A DNA stretch of 64,000 bases from Argonema galeatum A003/A1 (GCF_023333595.1 NZ_JAIQZM010000010.1:134609-198608), one strand, 5' to 3'. Numbered from the stretch's first letter, positions 1-9,144 are shown. Program-made: numbers and translations. Notes: generated by a model from the letters alone, not told the origin.

Positions 1-221
1 GGCAAACTCGCTTCATCAATTACTTCAGCAGTTTTCTCATTCACAGGCTGAAAAATGCCCCATCCCTCAAAATTGCGCGGCTTTGGTGCAAAATTATAAA
101 TTATATGGGAAACTCTCGTTCTTACTAATCCCCCACGCACGCAGGGTGCGAGGAATTGGGTGTCGCGCAACTGGGTTTCCTGTGCAGCTATTTGGTTAAG
201 GAGTTTACGAATATCTGTCAT
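1..221 (-). CDS. Conserved hypothetical protein, 3' part beyond the window
   Basis: A minus-strand reading frame opens at the ATG at 221 and runs off the left edge, so only about 73 N-terminal residues are visible. The start MTDIRKLLNQIAAQETQLRD is followed by a conserved-looking segment rich in aromatic residues (IIYNFAPKPRNFEGWGIF). It lies 78 bases downstream of the AAA+ gene in the same direction, so it is probably the last or next gene of the kptA-nudix-AAA operon. I do not recognise the family; location suggests a partner in the RNA-repair locus, but that is inference only. Confidence 0.6.
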   Translation of the reverse strand, partial: MTDIRKLLNQIAAQETQLRDTQFLAPCVRGGLVRTRVSHIIYNFAPKPRNFEGWGIFQPVNEKTAEVIDEASL

Positions 222-299
222 AGTTTTGCTGATGCGCTTCAGTTGGATAAAACTTTCTTTGCATCGATCGAGTATTCTTTTAAATTATGGCTTATTTAT

Positions 300-1505
300 T
301 CACACAAATCGGTGAGCAAATTCATAAATAAAATCAATGCGACCTTTGCGTAAAACCGCAGGATCTAATCGTTCAGTCGTGTTGCAAGTCATCAGCACAA
401 CCAACTTTTGCTCTGCCTGAATACCACCCTCCTCAATTACACTTTGATACAAAGTTCCATCCAGCAAACTTAGAATATGTTCAGTCTTAGTATTGTATTG
501 AGCCGCTTCACTAGCTCGATTTTGAGCCAAATTATCGGCCTCATTAATAATAAGACAAATTCTCTCCAAGTAAGTCGGCGGCACAAAATTCTCAACTGCG
601 TCGTGATCCAGGATAAAAATTACATATCCCAGAGGCATGAGAATTTCTTTTGCCACTGCTTGCGTCCAAGCAGTTTTACCTGTACCCGGTTCTCCATGTA
701 CCAATACAGCCAACTGATTCTGGTCGAGAACTGCTTGCTGTATTTTATCAGTAAAACTTTGGATATCAGCCGGAAAACTCCGAATTGAAAACTGACTGTG
801 AATCTGTCCCACACGGCTTTTATACCCACTGAGCATCACTGCCAAATTGTAAGTTGCTTTATTAATCAGCGGGGCTAAATTATTACCCATGAGGCTGTAA
901 TGTTTCCGTCCTTTTTCGTAGCTGTCAACTTGTAACCACACTTCATGTTTAGACCAATAGGCATAAATCGTGCCTAGAGTTTCCAGGCGATCCCAGTTTG
1001 TAAACCGAGCTACTGGGTAATAATAATAGCGCTCCATATAATACTGGGTAATGATGTCTGGACGCTCCAATAAATCCAGTATTTTGAGGACAGTAATTTC
1101 CTGAAGTCGGTTGAGAAGGTAATCTATTGGAATACTGTCGCGGCTGACTGTTTGTGCAATTGGAGTCTCCGTATTCAGCGCGTCTTTGCAGCGATAATTT
1201 GGGGCTAGTGGTTCGGGTGTGACGTAATTCCAAAACTCTTCCACTTTGTATCGCGTATTTTCAGAAAAGACATTTAATATATTTGCCCACCAGGTATATT
1301 CGTTGCGACCCATAGCGTCAGCAAGGTCGCTCGCTACAGCCAGTCCCTTCTGGGTTAGCTGCCAGGAATCGTTAGATAAAATATGTAAGAAAAACCCCCA
1401 GTCAAAATGCCGGGATAACGGTCTCCAACCTGACCCTAATAAGCCTTTTGCTTGGGGATTTTGGTTGACGGGAGCGTCATCGTTGTTAAAATATCCTGAT
1501 GCCAT
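300..1505 (-). CDS. AAA+ ATPase with unknown N-terminal domain
   Basis: The 401-residue protein has an alpha-helical N-terminal region of about 250 residues that I do not recognise, followed by a C-terminal AAA+ module. Walker A is GEPGTGKT at residues 271-278. The Walker B segment reads IINEAD, with Asn where the Mg2+-binding Asp is usual. Sensor 1 is in VVLMTCNTTERLDP and a BCS1-like LRKGRID follows. It presumably remodels a protein or RNP substrate in an ATP-dependent way. It is downstream of kptA and nudix in the same direction (71-base gap), which ties it to RNA repair or Ro/Y-RNA biology. The Asn in Walker B may weaken hydrolysis. Confidence 0.8.
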   Translation of the reverse strand: MASGYFNNDDAPVNQNPQAKGLLGSGWRPLSRHFDWGFFLHILSNDSWQLTQKGLAVASDLADAMGRNEYTWWANILNVFSENTRYKVEEFWNYVTPEPLAPNYRCKDALNTETPIAQTVSRDSIPIDYLLNRLQEITVLKILDLLERPDIITQYYMERYYYYPVARFTNWDRLETLGTIYAYWSKHEVWLQVDSYEKGRKHYSLMGNNLAPLINKATYNLAVMLSGYKSRVGQIHSQFSIRSFPADIQSFTDKIQQAVLDQNQLAVLVHGEPGTGKTAWTQAVAKEILMPLGYVIFILDHDAVENFVPPTYLERICLIINEADNLAQNRASEAAQYNTKTEHILSLLDGTLYQSVIEEGGIQAEQKLVVLMTCNTTERLDPAVLRKGRIDFIYEFAHRFV

Positions 1506-1576
1506 AGTTTCTGTTTATCGATGCTGTAATAGTTGATTTTTAAAGGAAGTTTTTTCTTGATTTTATCCGATGTTTA

Positions 1577-2029
1577 TCACATAATAATTTTAAATCCTTT
1601 TTCAAGTAAATACCCTTCTAACTGTTGCAGCAGCGGATCGATGATTTTTTTCTGGATCGCGTGAGGCGGGTTCCATTCCACCCACGCAAAACTGCTGTGT
1701 TCGCTAACTTTCACGTTTACTTCTTGCTTGAGCCATGCTAGAAATATGACCACAGTTTTGTTTACTTTTTTGCCACCAAATCGCTTGTAGCGGGTTTGAT
1801 AGGTATCGGTGAAACGAAATTCCTCATCTAGATGCAAGGTGCTGGCTTCAATACCAGTTTCTTCATGCAGTTCGCGGAGGGCGCAACTCCACTCGTCTTC
1901 GCCAGCTTCTATATGACCTTTTGGTAAGTCGTAGCTGTTGGGTTTCTGCATCAGCAGAAAACTTAACTGCGGTTCGGTACGCATCACAATTATGCCGCAT
2001 GATTTCATCTGTCGCATAGTTGTCGCCAC
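1577..2029 (-). CDS. Nudix hydrolase, Ap4A-hydrolase-like
   Basis: A complete Nudix box is visible at about residues 38-60 of the 150-residue protein: G-x5-E-x7-REL-x-EE-x-GI (GHIEAGEDEW...RELHEETGI). The N-terminus (CGIIVMRTEPQLSFLLMQKP) and the short length fit bis(5'-nucleosyl)-tetraphosphatase-type members, which cleave nucleoside diphosphates linked to another moiety. It starts four bases after the kptA stop codon, so the two are co-translated. In an RNA-repair context it could remove nucleotide by-products such as ADP-ribose phosphates or 5'-adenylylated ends; this is inference. Family assignment is secure, substrate is not. Confidence 0.9.
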   Translation of the reverse strand: MATTMRQMKSCGIIVMRTEPQLSFLLMQKPNSYDLPKGHIEAGEDEWSCALRELHEETGIEASTLHLDEEFRFTDTYQTRYKRFGGKKVNKTVVIFLAWLKQEVNVKVSEHSSFAWVEWNPPHAIQKKIIDPLLQQLEGYLLEKGFKIIM

Positions 2030-2033
2030 TTAA

Positions 2034-2579
2034 TTATATCTGCTTAAGATAGTCGGGGGGAATGCGATCGACTAACCAAACCCCATTATCGGAACAGTAA
2101 AATTCATAACCATCCCGGTGCATTGCTTGAGCATCTACAGCAAAAACCACTGGATTACCATGCCTTTTGCCTACTGCTTTCGCTGTGGCAATATCTGTCG
2201 CTAGATGGACGTGGTGTCGTGACATTTTGTTCAGACCGTTTTGCAGAATGGACTCGACTGCACGGTGTCCTGTACCGTGGTATAACACATCTGGCGGAAG
2301 AGTGGGTGACAACTGCAAATCAATTTCTACACTATGCCCTTGATTAGCGCGAATTAGTTTGCCTGTGGAATCGAAGGAAAAGCGTTTTTTGTTGTTTTTT
2401 TCGACTACTTCATTCAATTCGTCGCGAGAGATGGAAAAGCAATCTTTTTTACACGCGGCTAGGAGTTCATTTACAGAAACCCAGCCTCCTTCGGCAAGTT
2501 GTAAACCTATCTTATCAGGATGATGCCGAAGATGGTAACTAAGATATTTGCTGATTTTAACTAAGCGAGAATCGTTCAT
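2034..2579 (-). CDS. kptA: RNA 2'-phosphotransferase (KptA/Tpt1)
   Basis: KptA/Tpt1 transfers an internal RNA 2'-phosphate to NAD+, giving ADP-ribose 1'',2''-cyclic phosphate; it finishes RNA ligation by the plant/fungal-type pathway. The 181-residue protein starts at MNDSRLVKISKYLSYHLRHH, matching the usual KptA N-terminus with its RHH motif. It continues with GWVSVNELL, LYHGTGHRAV and HVHLATD, the NAD-binding segments. An upstream in-frame start (2642) exists, but the internal Met fits the family length. It begins an operon with nudix and AAA+ genes and follows a Y-RNA-like element at 2642-2712. Identity is clear. Confidence 0.95.
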   Translation of the reverse strand: MNDSRLVKISKYLSYHLRHHPDKIGLQLAEGGWVSVNELLAACKKDCFSISRDELNEVVEKNNKKRFSFDSTGKLIRANQGHSVEIDLQLSPTLPPDVLYHGTGHRAVESILQNGLNKMSRHHVHLATDIATAKAVGKRHGNPVVFAVDAQAMHRDGYEFYCSDNGVWLVDRIPPDYLKQI

Positions 2580-2641
2580 AACCTCATATTCAAATATTTG
2601 CGTGTAAGTTTCTAGAGCAAAACGATCGCTTTTAGAAATCA

Positions 2642-2712
2642 CTCCCCTGGTAAGTTTTTACACACTCTTTAAAGGATTCCTACTGAAGTATGTATGCTCC
2701 AGGTGTTAGGAG
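2642..2712 (-). ncRNA. Short Y-RNA-like element with a GTPase-centre fragment
   Basis: Read on the minus strand, the 5' arm CUCC-UAACA-CCUGG pairs with the 3' arm CCAGG-GGAG, leaving UAACA bulged. It is followed by GAGCAUACAUAC, the same motif that follows the stem in the other Y elements of this window. The loop holds AUCCUUUAAAGAGUGUGUAA, 20 of 20 identical to the 23S GTPase-centre module in the larger element at 13965-14174. The 3' strand lacks the ACUUGYRC signature, so this may be a truncated or minimal family member. It lies directly upstream of kptA and is co-oriented with it. Confidence 0.6.
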
Positions 2713-2792
2713 ACGCAAGTCTTTGTCTTATATTGTACTACATTTTAGAAAAAATCGATTTCGGGATAACTGTTTGACTTGCGCTCAAGAAT

Positions 2793-2961
2793 CATATCGT
2801 GTCCGGTTGCATCGTTGGTATATGAGCGATATCGTCAAATTGTCTGTTGTCATCGTTGGTTAAATTTTTACCGCAGATGAAGACTCTGGAACGCAGATAA
2901 ACGCAGATAAGAATAAGAACACAATTTTTTTAGGTAACCGATGCGTAAGGATATGATATCA
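2793..2961. repeat. Dispersed ~165-bp repeat, copy 1
   Basis: This gene-free stretch contains a sequence running from 'atatcgtgtccggttgcatcg' through 'gtctgttgtcatcgttggtt' and 'gcagataaacgcagataag' to 'ttaggtaaccgatg'. Near-identical copies occur at 54767-54945 and 59222-59347, with inverted partial copies near 53880-54030 and 32975-33050. I see no coding potential in it. Confidence 0.8.
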
Positions 2962-3030
2962 GTTATTTAGATCGGCTTTGTGGTCAAAAAGAATGCTCGG
3001 ATATCCAAATTTTCAATCGCGTCACAAACC

Positions 3031-3753
3031 TTAACAGCCTGCAAACCACTCATAACCTCGATCTTCCCAATAGCCTTTTTCTGGCAAGAGGTCGTTGAGG
3101 AAGGTAATACGGGTGACCCATTTGCTCTGCTTGTAGCCTAGCTTGATGGGAGAGGCGAGACGAAGTGGGGCACCATTATCTACAGATAAGGGCTGACTAT
3201 TTTTCTGATACGCTAGTAATGTTTGAGGATGTAAGGCTGAGGATAAATCCCAACTTTCGTAATAGCCATCAGCAGATTGGAAGTAGACGTAGCGAACTCC
3301 GGCTTTTGGTTGTGTGAGGGCGACTAGATCTCGCAGACGGACACCGCCCCACTGAACGATCGCAGCCCATCCTTCCACACAAATGTGACGAATCACCATT
3401 GAGGTCAAGGGCAGTTTTTCAATGTCCGCCAGACTCAACTGCATGGGATGATTGACCTCACCGTCAATTTTGAGTCGGAATGTGGCCCGATCGATCGCAG
3501 GTGTGAAGTCGAAGGTATTGATCAGCAGTTTATCTGGTTCGATCGCGCTAACTGGAAATTCCGGTACGGGTTTGTTCGGATGCAGCAGCAATTCTTCCAC
3601 CTTTTGGTTCAACGGTTCAGAAAAATTGCCTACCGCATCTGAGAACAGACTCGATCCGCAACTTTCCAGCAGCAGACCCATACCCGCTAGTCCTGACAAT
3701 TGTAGCCAGCGGCGACGACCGATCAGATGTTGCGAAATTGGAATTCCGTGCAT
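3031..3753 (-). CDS. Molybdopterin-dependent oxidoreductase, MsrP/YedY-like
   Basis: The product resembles the catalytic subunit of the periplasmic methionine-sulfoxide reductase family (sulfite-oxidase fold, Mo-molybdopterin). I place the start at MHGIPISQHLIGRRRWLQLS, which gives a twin-arginine signal (RRRWLQLSG) followed by a hydrophobic stretch and LLLESCGSS. The conserved cofactor-binding Cys is in MVIRHICVEGW, followed by WGGVRLRDL and YESWDLSSALHPQTLLAY. The protein is about 240 residues, shorter than MsrP but typical for cyanobacterial homologues. The gene upstream encodes a cytochrome b-type membrane protein, the expected haem partner. Confidence 0.85.
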   Translation of the reverse strand: MHGIPISQHLIGRRRWLQLSGLAGMGLLLESCGSSLFSDAVGNFSEPLNQKVEELLLHPNKPVPEFPVSAIEPDKLLINTFDFTPAIDRATFRLKIDGEVNHPMQLSLADIEKLPLTSMVIRHICVEGWAAIVQWGGVRLRDLVALTQPKAGVRYVYFQSADGYYESWDLSSALHPQTLLAYQKNSQPLSVDNGAPLRLASPIKLGYKQSKWVTRITFLNDLLPEKGYWEDRGYEWFAGC

Positions 3754-3801
3754 AGAAAAATTAACTAATGAAGAACAACCTATCAAAACTCAAAGTGTTT
3801 C

Positions 3802-4410
3802 TCATAAAAACATGGATTTAATTAAGCGAGAACCTCCTGCCTTCAACCCCAGCAGAGAGTGAGCGATCGCAAACAGCACTACAATCGGTATGGTGATAAA
3901 GTGAACTGTACGTAGAGTTTGCCAACTGCCAAATAGACCTGACAGCCAGTAAAGTTGAGCCGGTTTATACATGGCCAGACCAGTAGCGATCGCCAGCAAT
4001 AAAATAGGGATAATAGCAGTGTAAACTAATCGATGCCACGCATAAGTTTTACGTTTCGGATTTTGCCCCGTTTGCAACACTTGAATATCGCTAGATGAGA
4101 CAAATCGCCGTCGCCAGCGACGGGTGAGCAGGATGTAAAATCCATATATCAGTAAATTAAACGCAAATACCCACATCGCCGCAAAATGCCAGTCCCGTCC
4201 TCCCGCTAACCAACCTCCCAGGAGCAAGAAACGGGGAAAATGCCAACCTTCCCGTCCCCCAAATACGGGATTAGCGTTGTAGATTTGGAGTCCGCTGGCA
4301 ATCATAAACAGCAGACTAATGATGTTGATCCAGTGAAAAACTTTTGCCGGGATTGCCTGTGCTGGAATAGGAGGCGACCTGCGGCTTTTGGCAGACTGTG
4401 AAGAAGCCAT
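3802..4410 (-). CDS. Cytochrome b561-type membrane subunit
   Basis: A 202-residue integral membrane protein with about four hydrophobic helices (IISLLFMIASGLQIY, WVFAFNLLIYGFYIL, AIIPILLLAIATGLAMY, VHFITIPIVVLFAIAHSLL) and His residues suited to haem ligation (KVFHWINI, HRLVYTAI, VHFITI, AHSLLG). It fits the cytochrome b/b6-like family that delivers electrons to periplasmic molybdoenzymes. The molybdoenzyme gene follows 48 bases downstream, so the pair probably forms a quinol-to-molybdoenzyme route. Family assignment is good; direction of electron flow is inferred from the partner. Confidence 0.85.
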   Translation of the reverse strand: MASSQSAKSRRSPPIPAQAIPAKVFHWINIISLLFMIASGLQIYNANPVFGGREGWHFPRFLLLGGWLAGGRDWHFAAMWVFAFNLLIYGFYILLTRRWRRRFVSSSDIQVLQTGQNPKRKTYAWHRLVYTAIIPILLLAIATGLAMYKPAQLYWLSGLFGSWQTLRTVHFITIPIVVLFAIAHSLLGLKAGGSRLIKSMFL

Positions 4411-4581
4411 AGGGAAAGTTTAGTGCGATCGGTTTTGAGCGAGCAACATCTCGGTTCCAGATGTTAGCGGGAGTTGAGGAAATAGAGGAGCAAGCCAAAG
4501 TTTTACTTGAACATCCTAACCCAGGATAAGAGCGATCGCCGTACCTACCACGATCGCTCTTATCGACTTCTTTGTCTTTAA

Positions 4582-4827
4582 CTACTGCGACTTCTTAGTG
4601 GCATCGTCTTTCTTCATCGCGTCAGCCGGTTTCGTGGCATCGTCTTTCTTCATCGCGTCAGCCGGTTTCGTGGCATCGTCTTTCTTCATCGCGTCAGCCG
4701 GTTTGCTGTTGCTAGCGGGGACGGCAGTTGGAGACACTTGATTTTCGGTAGCGGATTTATTGGAGCAAGCGGTGAGGCTGGTAGCCAGAACCAGACCAGC
4801 GGCTAGAGAAAGCATTTTCCAGTTCAT
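4582..4827 (-). CDS. Small lipoprotein with three 12-residue repeats
   Basis: The 81-residue product has a lipoprotein signal peptide (MNWKMLSLAAGLVLATSLTAC, lipobox LTAC) and a low-complexity mature part made of three near-perfect PADAMKKDDATK repeats. The DNA repeats are equally regular (36-bp units at 4600-4700), so copy number probably varies by slippage. Such small charged lipoproteins are common in cyanobacteria and have no known enzymatic role. A ribosome-binding site (AGGAG) precedes the ATG. A short inverted repeat around 4528-4562 ('cgatcgctct...') lies just downstream. Confidence 0.75.
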   Translation of the reverse strand: MNWKMLSLAAGLVLATSLTACSNKSATENQVSPTAVPASNSKPADAMKKDDATKPADAMKKDDATKPADAMKKDDATKKSQ

Positions 4828-5128
4828 ATTTGTTCTCCTACTTTGTAATGATTGGGTTGGAAGCTACAGATTGTATGCGATTTTGGCTCTATTCCCTGAA
4901 AGAGAATTTTTAGTAGCAGTATTCTCAATCCTACAGTAGTAGTCTTAAGAATACTACTGTTGAGACTGCAATTTGGATTTGAACCCGTGTCCTTGAATTA
5001 CAGCCTGCTGCTTGTGGCTGAGTAGGGTTTTACCAAGAGGGAAGGTGAGGGGCAATGGGCCCTACTGTCACGCTTGTTAAGCATAGTCGGAACGGAAGCC
5101 ACAATTTGCTTGAGCCCTACTGCCCGTG

Positions 5129-6121
5129 CTAATGGAGTTCTGTACCGTCTTTGCGAAGCAGGTAGCGATCGCTAATTAGCTTCAGCACCACCCGACCGAT
5201 TTCTGGATCTGTGCGTTCCACCAGCGGTTGTACCACAACGCCTTCCATAATGCAATCAGGACTGACTGTGCTATCAGCATTGTTAAACTGAGACACGGCT
5301 TCCCAACTGTAAGGGCCAATATAAAGGACAGGCACCCTCGGCAATGAATAATCATCGCAAAAAGCAGTAAAGTCAGCGTAGTTCAGGAAGTTGCCGTTCT
5401 GCTTGACGGCGAAAAAGGCAATTCCAATTTTGCCATTATTCAAGCCATACTTAAGATCCTGTACTCCGTAAATTTCTCCAAATATTTGAGTATTTGGCGG
5501 CAACTTATGCAGTACAGGATACTCGTTGTAAGCCCGAACATAAACGAGAGTTTTGTTATTCTCGTTATTTTTCCAAAAGTAATTGTGACTGCCTAAGTGG
5601 GTTGTTCCATCAGCATCTGCCAAGACGCTAAAGTTCGTGCCGTGAATTTTTTCGGTTACGACTACTTCTTCTCCATAAGAGAGAACATCTCGATATCGCT
5701 TCAGGTTTTCAGGACTCGGAAATTTGTAAGGCCCGATCGTAGTTTCCACATCTCCATTCATCGTTTGCGGTATCGGATATTCGTACTTGGTAACACCAAA
5801 TAATTCCGTGCAGTCATCCCCCACATTTCCCGCAAAGTTATCGCCAACGGGAATAAGTAAACCCTCCGAGAAGATGCCTCGCAGTTTGGCCGCCCGGAGT
5901 TTCTTGGAATAGTAAGGACGAATCCCGAATTCGTCTAGAAACAGATCGGGAATAACGCTATCAATAGGGAAGTAGAAAGCCAAATCTCCAGGTTTTAAAT
6001 TACCCTTAGCGGTGATTACCTGATACGCCATACCTTCGATAGTAGCTATGTCCAATCTGTCAGCATTCTGGTGAGGATTGACGTTGTTGATTTTGACCAC
6101 TTCTACTTTAAAAATGCTCAT
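5129..6121 (-). CDS. ATP-dependent RNA ligase, DRB0094/Rnl5 family
   Basis: The protein fits the Deinococcus DraRnl (Rnl5) class of nick-sealing RNA ligases. Residues 1-100 form the family's characteristic N-terminal OB-like domain (VVKINNVNPHQNADRLDIAT). The nucleotidyltransferase domain carries motif I EKIHGTNF with the adenylate-accepting Lys158, motif IIIa-like QIFGEIYGV (212-220), motif IV EGVVVQP (293-299) and motif V VVLKLISDRY with Lys314. Length (330) is normal. These enzymes seal 3'-OH/5'-phosphate nicks in duplexed RNA. A 44-residue ORF (6125-6259) lies four bases upstream. Together with kptA, a TROVE-like protein and Y RNAs this makes an RNA-repair locus. Confidence 0.93.
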   Translation of the reverse strand: MSIFKVEVVKINNVNPHQNADRLDIATIEGMAYQVITAKGNLKPGDLAFYFPIDSVIPDLFLDEFGIRPYYSKKLRAAKLRGIFSEGLLIPVGDNFAGNVGDDCTELFGVTKYEYPIPQTMNGDVETTIGPYKFPSPENLKRYRDVLSYGEEVVVTEKIHGTNFSVLADADGTTHLGSHNYFWKNNENNKTLVYVRAYNEYPVLHKLPPNTQIFGEIYGVQDLKYGLNNGKIGIAFFAVKQNGNFLNYADFTAFCDDYSLPRVPVLYIGPYSWEAVSQFNNADSTVSPDCIMEGVVVQPLVERTDPEIGRVVLKLISDRYLLRKDGTELH

Positions 6122-6124
6122 GGA

Positions 6125-6259
6125 TTATTTCAGTTTTTTGTTTGTTTTATGATTTATACGAATGCGCTTGTAAATGCTTCGGTGATTTGGATATTGTTTG
6201 GCGAGTTGCTGTTGAACTTCCAGTGCGATCGCCTGATAAACTTCCTGCAAATCTTTCAT
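6125..6259 (-). CDS. 44-residue protein leading the RNA-ligase operon
   Basis: A short ORF starts at 6259 with a very strong Shine-Dalgarno sequence (GGAGGTGGTGTG then ATG) and ends four bases before the RNA-ligase start codon, so it is probably translated and coupled to it. The product (MKDLQEVYQAIALEVQQQL...) is a predicted amphipathic helix with a highly basic C-terminus (KRIRINHKTNKKLK), consistent with nucleic-acid binding. I recognise no family. The coupling and charge make it more likely to be a real small protein than a leader peptide by chance. Confidence 0.6.
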   Translation of the reverse strand: MKDLQEVYQAIALEVQQQLAKQYPNHRSIYKRIRINHKTNKKLK

Positions 6260-6333
6260 CACACCACCTCCTAAATGAGTTTCCTAATAAATTGATATAG
6301 TTAGTTGAAACGATCCTATGGTAGAATAAGCCA

Positions 6334-6645
6334 ATGGCATATTTTATTGAATTTGCTGAGTCAGTCAAGGCGCAACTCAGGGGCTTATCTGTTAGAGAGC
6401 GAGCCATAGTCATCGAGTCTGTAGAGGAGCAGCTTGTGTATGAGCCTTTGACTGAAACCCGCAATCGCAAACCGCTGCGCCCAAACCCAATTGCACCTTG
6501 GGAATTACGGATTGGCTCTCTGCGTATTTTTTATGAAGTTGTGTCTGAGGAGCCGGATGTAGTACGTATACTAGCAGTTGGTAGAAAAGAGGGCAATAAG
6601 TTAATCATCGCAGGTAAAGAGGTTGAACTAAATGAAAACGATTGA
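6334..6645 (+). CDS. RelE/ParE-like toxin
   Basis: The 103-residue product has the RelE-superfamily pattern: an N-terminal helix (FAESVKAQLRGLSVRERAIV), then beta-strands with conserved basic residues (WELRIGSLRIFYEVV) and the terminal VVRILAVGRKEGNKLII. RelE-type toxins cleave mRNA in the ribosomal A site; ParE relatives inhibit gyrase. The Arg-rich WELRIGSLRIFY strand favours a RelE-like fold. It precedes its antitoxin and overlaps it by 14 bases, the reverse of the common antitoxin-first order but usual for HigBA-like pairs. Confidence 0.85.
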   Translation: MAYFIEFAESVKAQLRGLSVRERAIVIESVEEQLVYEPLTETRNRKPLRPNPIAPWELRIGSLRIFYEVVSEEPDVVRILAVGRKEGNKLIIAGKEVELNEND

Positions 6646-6883
6646 AATTTCGACAGCATCACAGCCTTTATCAGCTTATGCGGAAGAGTTCAGTAATGAA
6701 ATGATTGTTTTGACTCTTCATGGTAAAGCGATCGCAGTAGTCACCTCTTTTAAAAAGGCAGATTCAGAGTCTTTATCGCTAAGCATGAATCCTGAGTTTT
6801 TGGAAATTATACAGGAGGCAAGAGAGGAGTTTAAAGCCGGAAAAAAGTTGTCGCTTGAGGAGATGAAACGAGAATTATTGTAG
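6632..6883 (+). CDS. Antitoxin partner of the RelE-like toxin
   Basis: An 83-residue protein beginning inside the toxin gene (14-base overlap). The N-terminal half (MKTIEISTASQPLSAYAEEF...MIVLTLHGKAIAVVTSF) resembles Phd/YefM-type DNA-binding antitoxins, with the typical 'P-x-ttHGkpvAvl' element. The C-terminal half is a charged helix (PEFLEIIQEAREEFKAGKKLSLEEMKREL) that would wrap the toxin. It likely neutralises the toxin and represses the operon. Confidence 0.8.
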   Translation: MKTIEISTASQPLSAYAEEFSNEMIVLTLHGKAIAVVTSFKKADSESLSLSMNPEFLEIIQEAREEFKAGKKLSLEEMKRELL

Positions 6884-6977
6884 TGCGTTGAAATTAGATT
6901 CCGCTATTAGTTCAAGTTCTTTTAATCCGACAGGACGGTAGAGTATCATAGTCTTCCGAGTGTACTACTGTAGCAGA

Positions 6978-7028
6978 GTGGGCAATCCCTCCGGTGCGGT
7001 ACTCCACCACACCGGAGGGATTGCCCAC
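6978..7028. terminator. Long perfect palindrome, probable bidirectional terminator
   Basis: A 19-bp perfect inverted repeat (GTGGGCAATCCCTCCGGTG and its complement) with a 13-base loop lies between the convergent toxin-antitoxin operon (+) and the NfeD-like gene (-). There is no T-tract, so it may be a terminator or a dispersed palindromic repeat used as one. Confidence 0.6.
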
Positions 7029-7050
7029 CTTACAAGCTTATCCAGTTTTT

Positions 7051-7278
7051 TCAAGACAAGGGAACAACAAGCAAAGTGATATTCTTGATACCGACCACGA
7101 GGATTATCTCACCGGGCAATAGCTGCACTTGACCTTCTGGATGGTAGAATTCAGCAGGCCAGTAGCTACCTAATGCTTTTACTCTACCGCGCAATCCAGG
7201 TGCGATCGCTTTTTCTACAGTTCCCCGTTTGGGTTCTGGCAACATTGCAACATTGGAAATGGTCAGGAATTCGCTCAT
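7051..7278 (-). CDS. NfeD-like OB-fold protein
   Basis: I start the protein at MSEFLTISNVAMLPEPKRGT, preceded by GGAGGTCAGCT. The 75-residue product ends with GLRGRVKALGSYWPAEFYHPEGQVQLLPGEIILVVGIKNITLLVVP, the pattern of the soluble NfeD OB-fold (G-x-V..G.W.A......I..G..V.VV......L.V.P). NfeD domains normally accompany band-7/SPFH membrane proteins; here the domain stands alone as the last gene after the TROVE-like protein. From memory, comparative work on RNA repair noted such small OB-fold proteins near Ro/ligase genes. Role unknown. Confidence 0.7.
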   Translation of the reverse strand: MSEFLTISNVAMLPEPKRGTVEKAIAPGLRGRVKALGSYWPAEFYHPEGQVQLLPGEIILVVGIKNITLLVVPLS

Positions 7279-7335
7279 TAGCTGACCTCCATTATGAGTT
7301 ACAAAGGAACAAGATTGCGATCGCAACCTGGAACC

Positions 7336-7412
7336 TCTCCCCCGACCCCTCTCCTGCAAGGAGAGGGGAGAAAAATTTCCCCCCCTTCCCTCGCAGGGAA
7401 GGGGGTAGGGGG
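7336..7412. repeat. G/C-rich palindromic dispersed repeat
   Basis: Two head-to-head hairpins of the 'cccctctcctgcaaggagagggg' and 'ccccttccctcgcagggaagggg' type lie between nfeD-like and the TROVE-like gene; the repeat supplies the TROVE stop codon (DDKT-stop). A cousin is found at 35484-35566. Confidence 0.7.
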
Positions 7413-7413
7413 G

Positions 7414-8874
<1,461 letters not shown>

Positions 8875-8922
8875 TTACCAAAAATTTGAGGAGGCAGATG
8901 TCGCACGCAATTAATATAGACA

Positions 8923-8990
8923 CCGCGCAAGTCGAGAAAGCTTTGTTTTTACCGTAAAAGGGTATGTAAGCTTTCTCAGTTGGGGCGCGG
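8923..8990 (-). ncRNA. Y RNA 1: minimal stem without module
   Basis: On the minus strand CCGCGC and AGAAAGCU pair with AGCUUUCU and GCGCGG of the 3' arm, separated by an asymmetric internal loop (CCCAACUG against CGACUU). After the stem comes UUACAUAC and a small UUUUA-CGG-UAAAA hairpin. The 3' strand CUCGACUUGC resembles the CUUGACUAGC strand of vertebrate Y RNAs that contacts Ro60. Position immediately upstream of the vWA/TROVE-like gene is the classical arrangement of bacterial Y RNAs. This is the simplest of the eight full-stem family members here. Confidence 0.8.
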
Positions 8991-9029
8991 CGACAACTGC
9001 CATTGTGTTACTTGAGTCGCCCATACCCG

Positions 9030-9144
9030 CTGGGGGTTCAAACCCCCAGCTAATAGCGAAAGTCCATTAAAATGGACTGGAAAGAAATCTTTAGTCCACT
9101 TAAGTGGACTTTAGCTATTAGCCTGCGATTTGAATCGCAGGCGG
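9030..9144. repeat. Cluster of palindromic dispersed repeats
   Basis: Three palindromes in tandem: gctgggggttcaaacccccagc, 'agtccattaaaatggact / agtccacttaagtggact' and cctgcgatttgaatcgcagg. The same units recur at 57720-57965. The last one encodes the C-terminus of the following ORF (…AIQIAG). Confidence 0.75.

Noticed and set aside
4970-5050. Possible tRNA gene (ggatttgaacccgtgtcc)
   Set aside because: Only a T-arm-like sequence is present; I cannot form acceptor, D- and anticodon arms. Possibly a remnant.
9030-9051. T-arm-like hairpin gctgggggttcaaacccccagc as another tRNA mimic
   Set aside because: It is a perfect palindrome belonging to a dispersed repeat that recurs elsewhere; no other tRNA arm is present.
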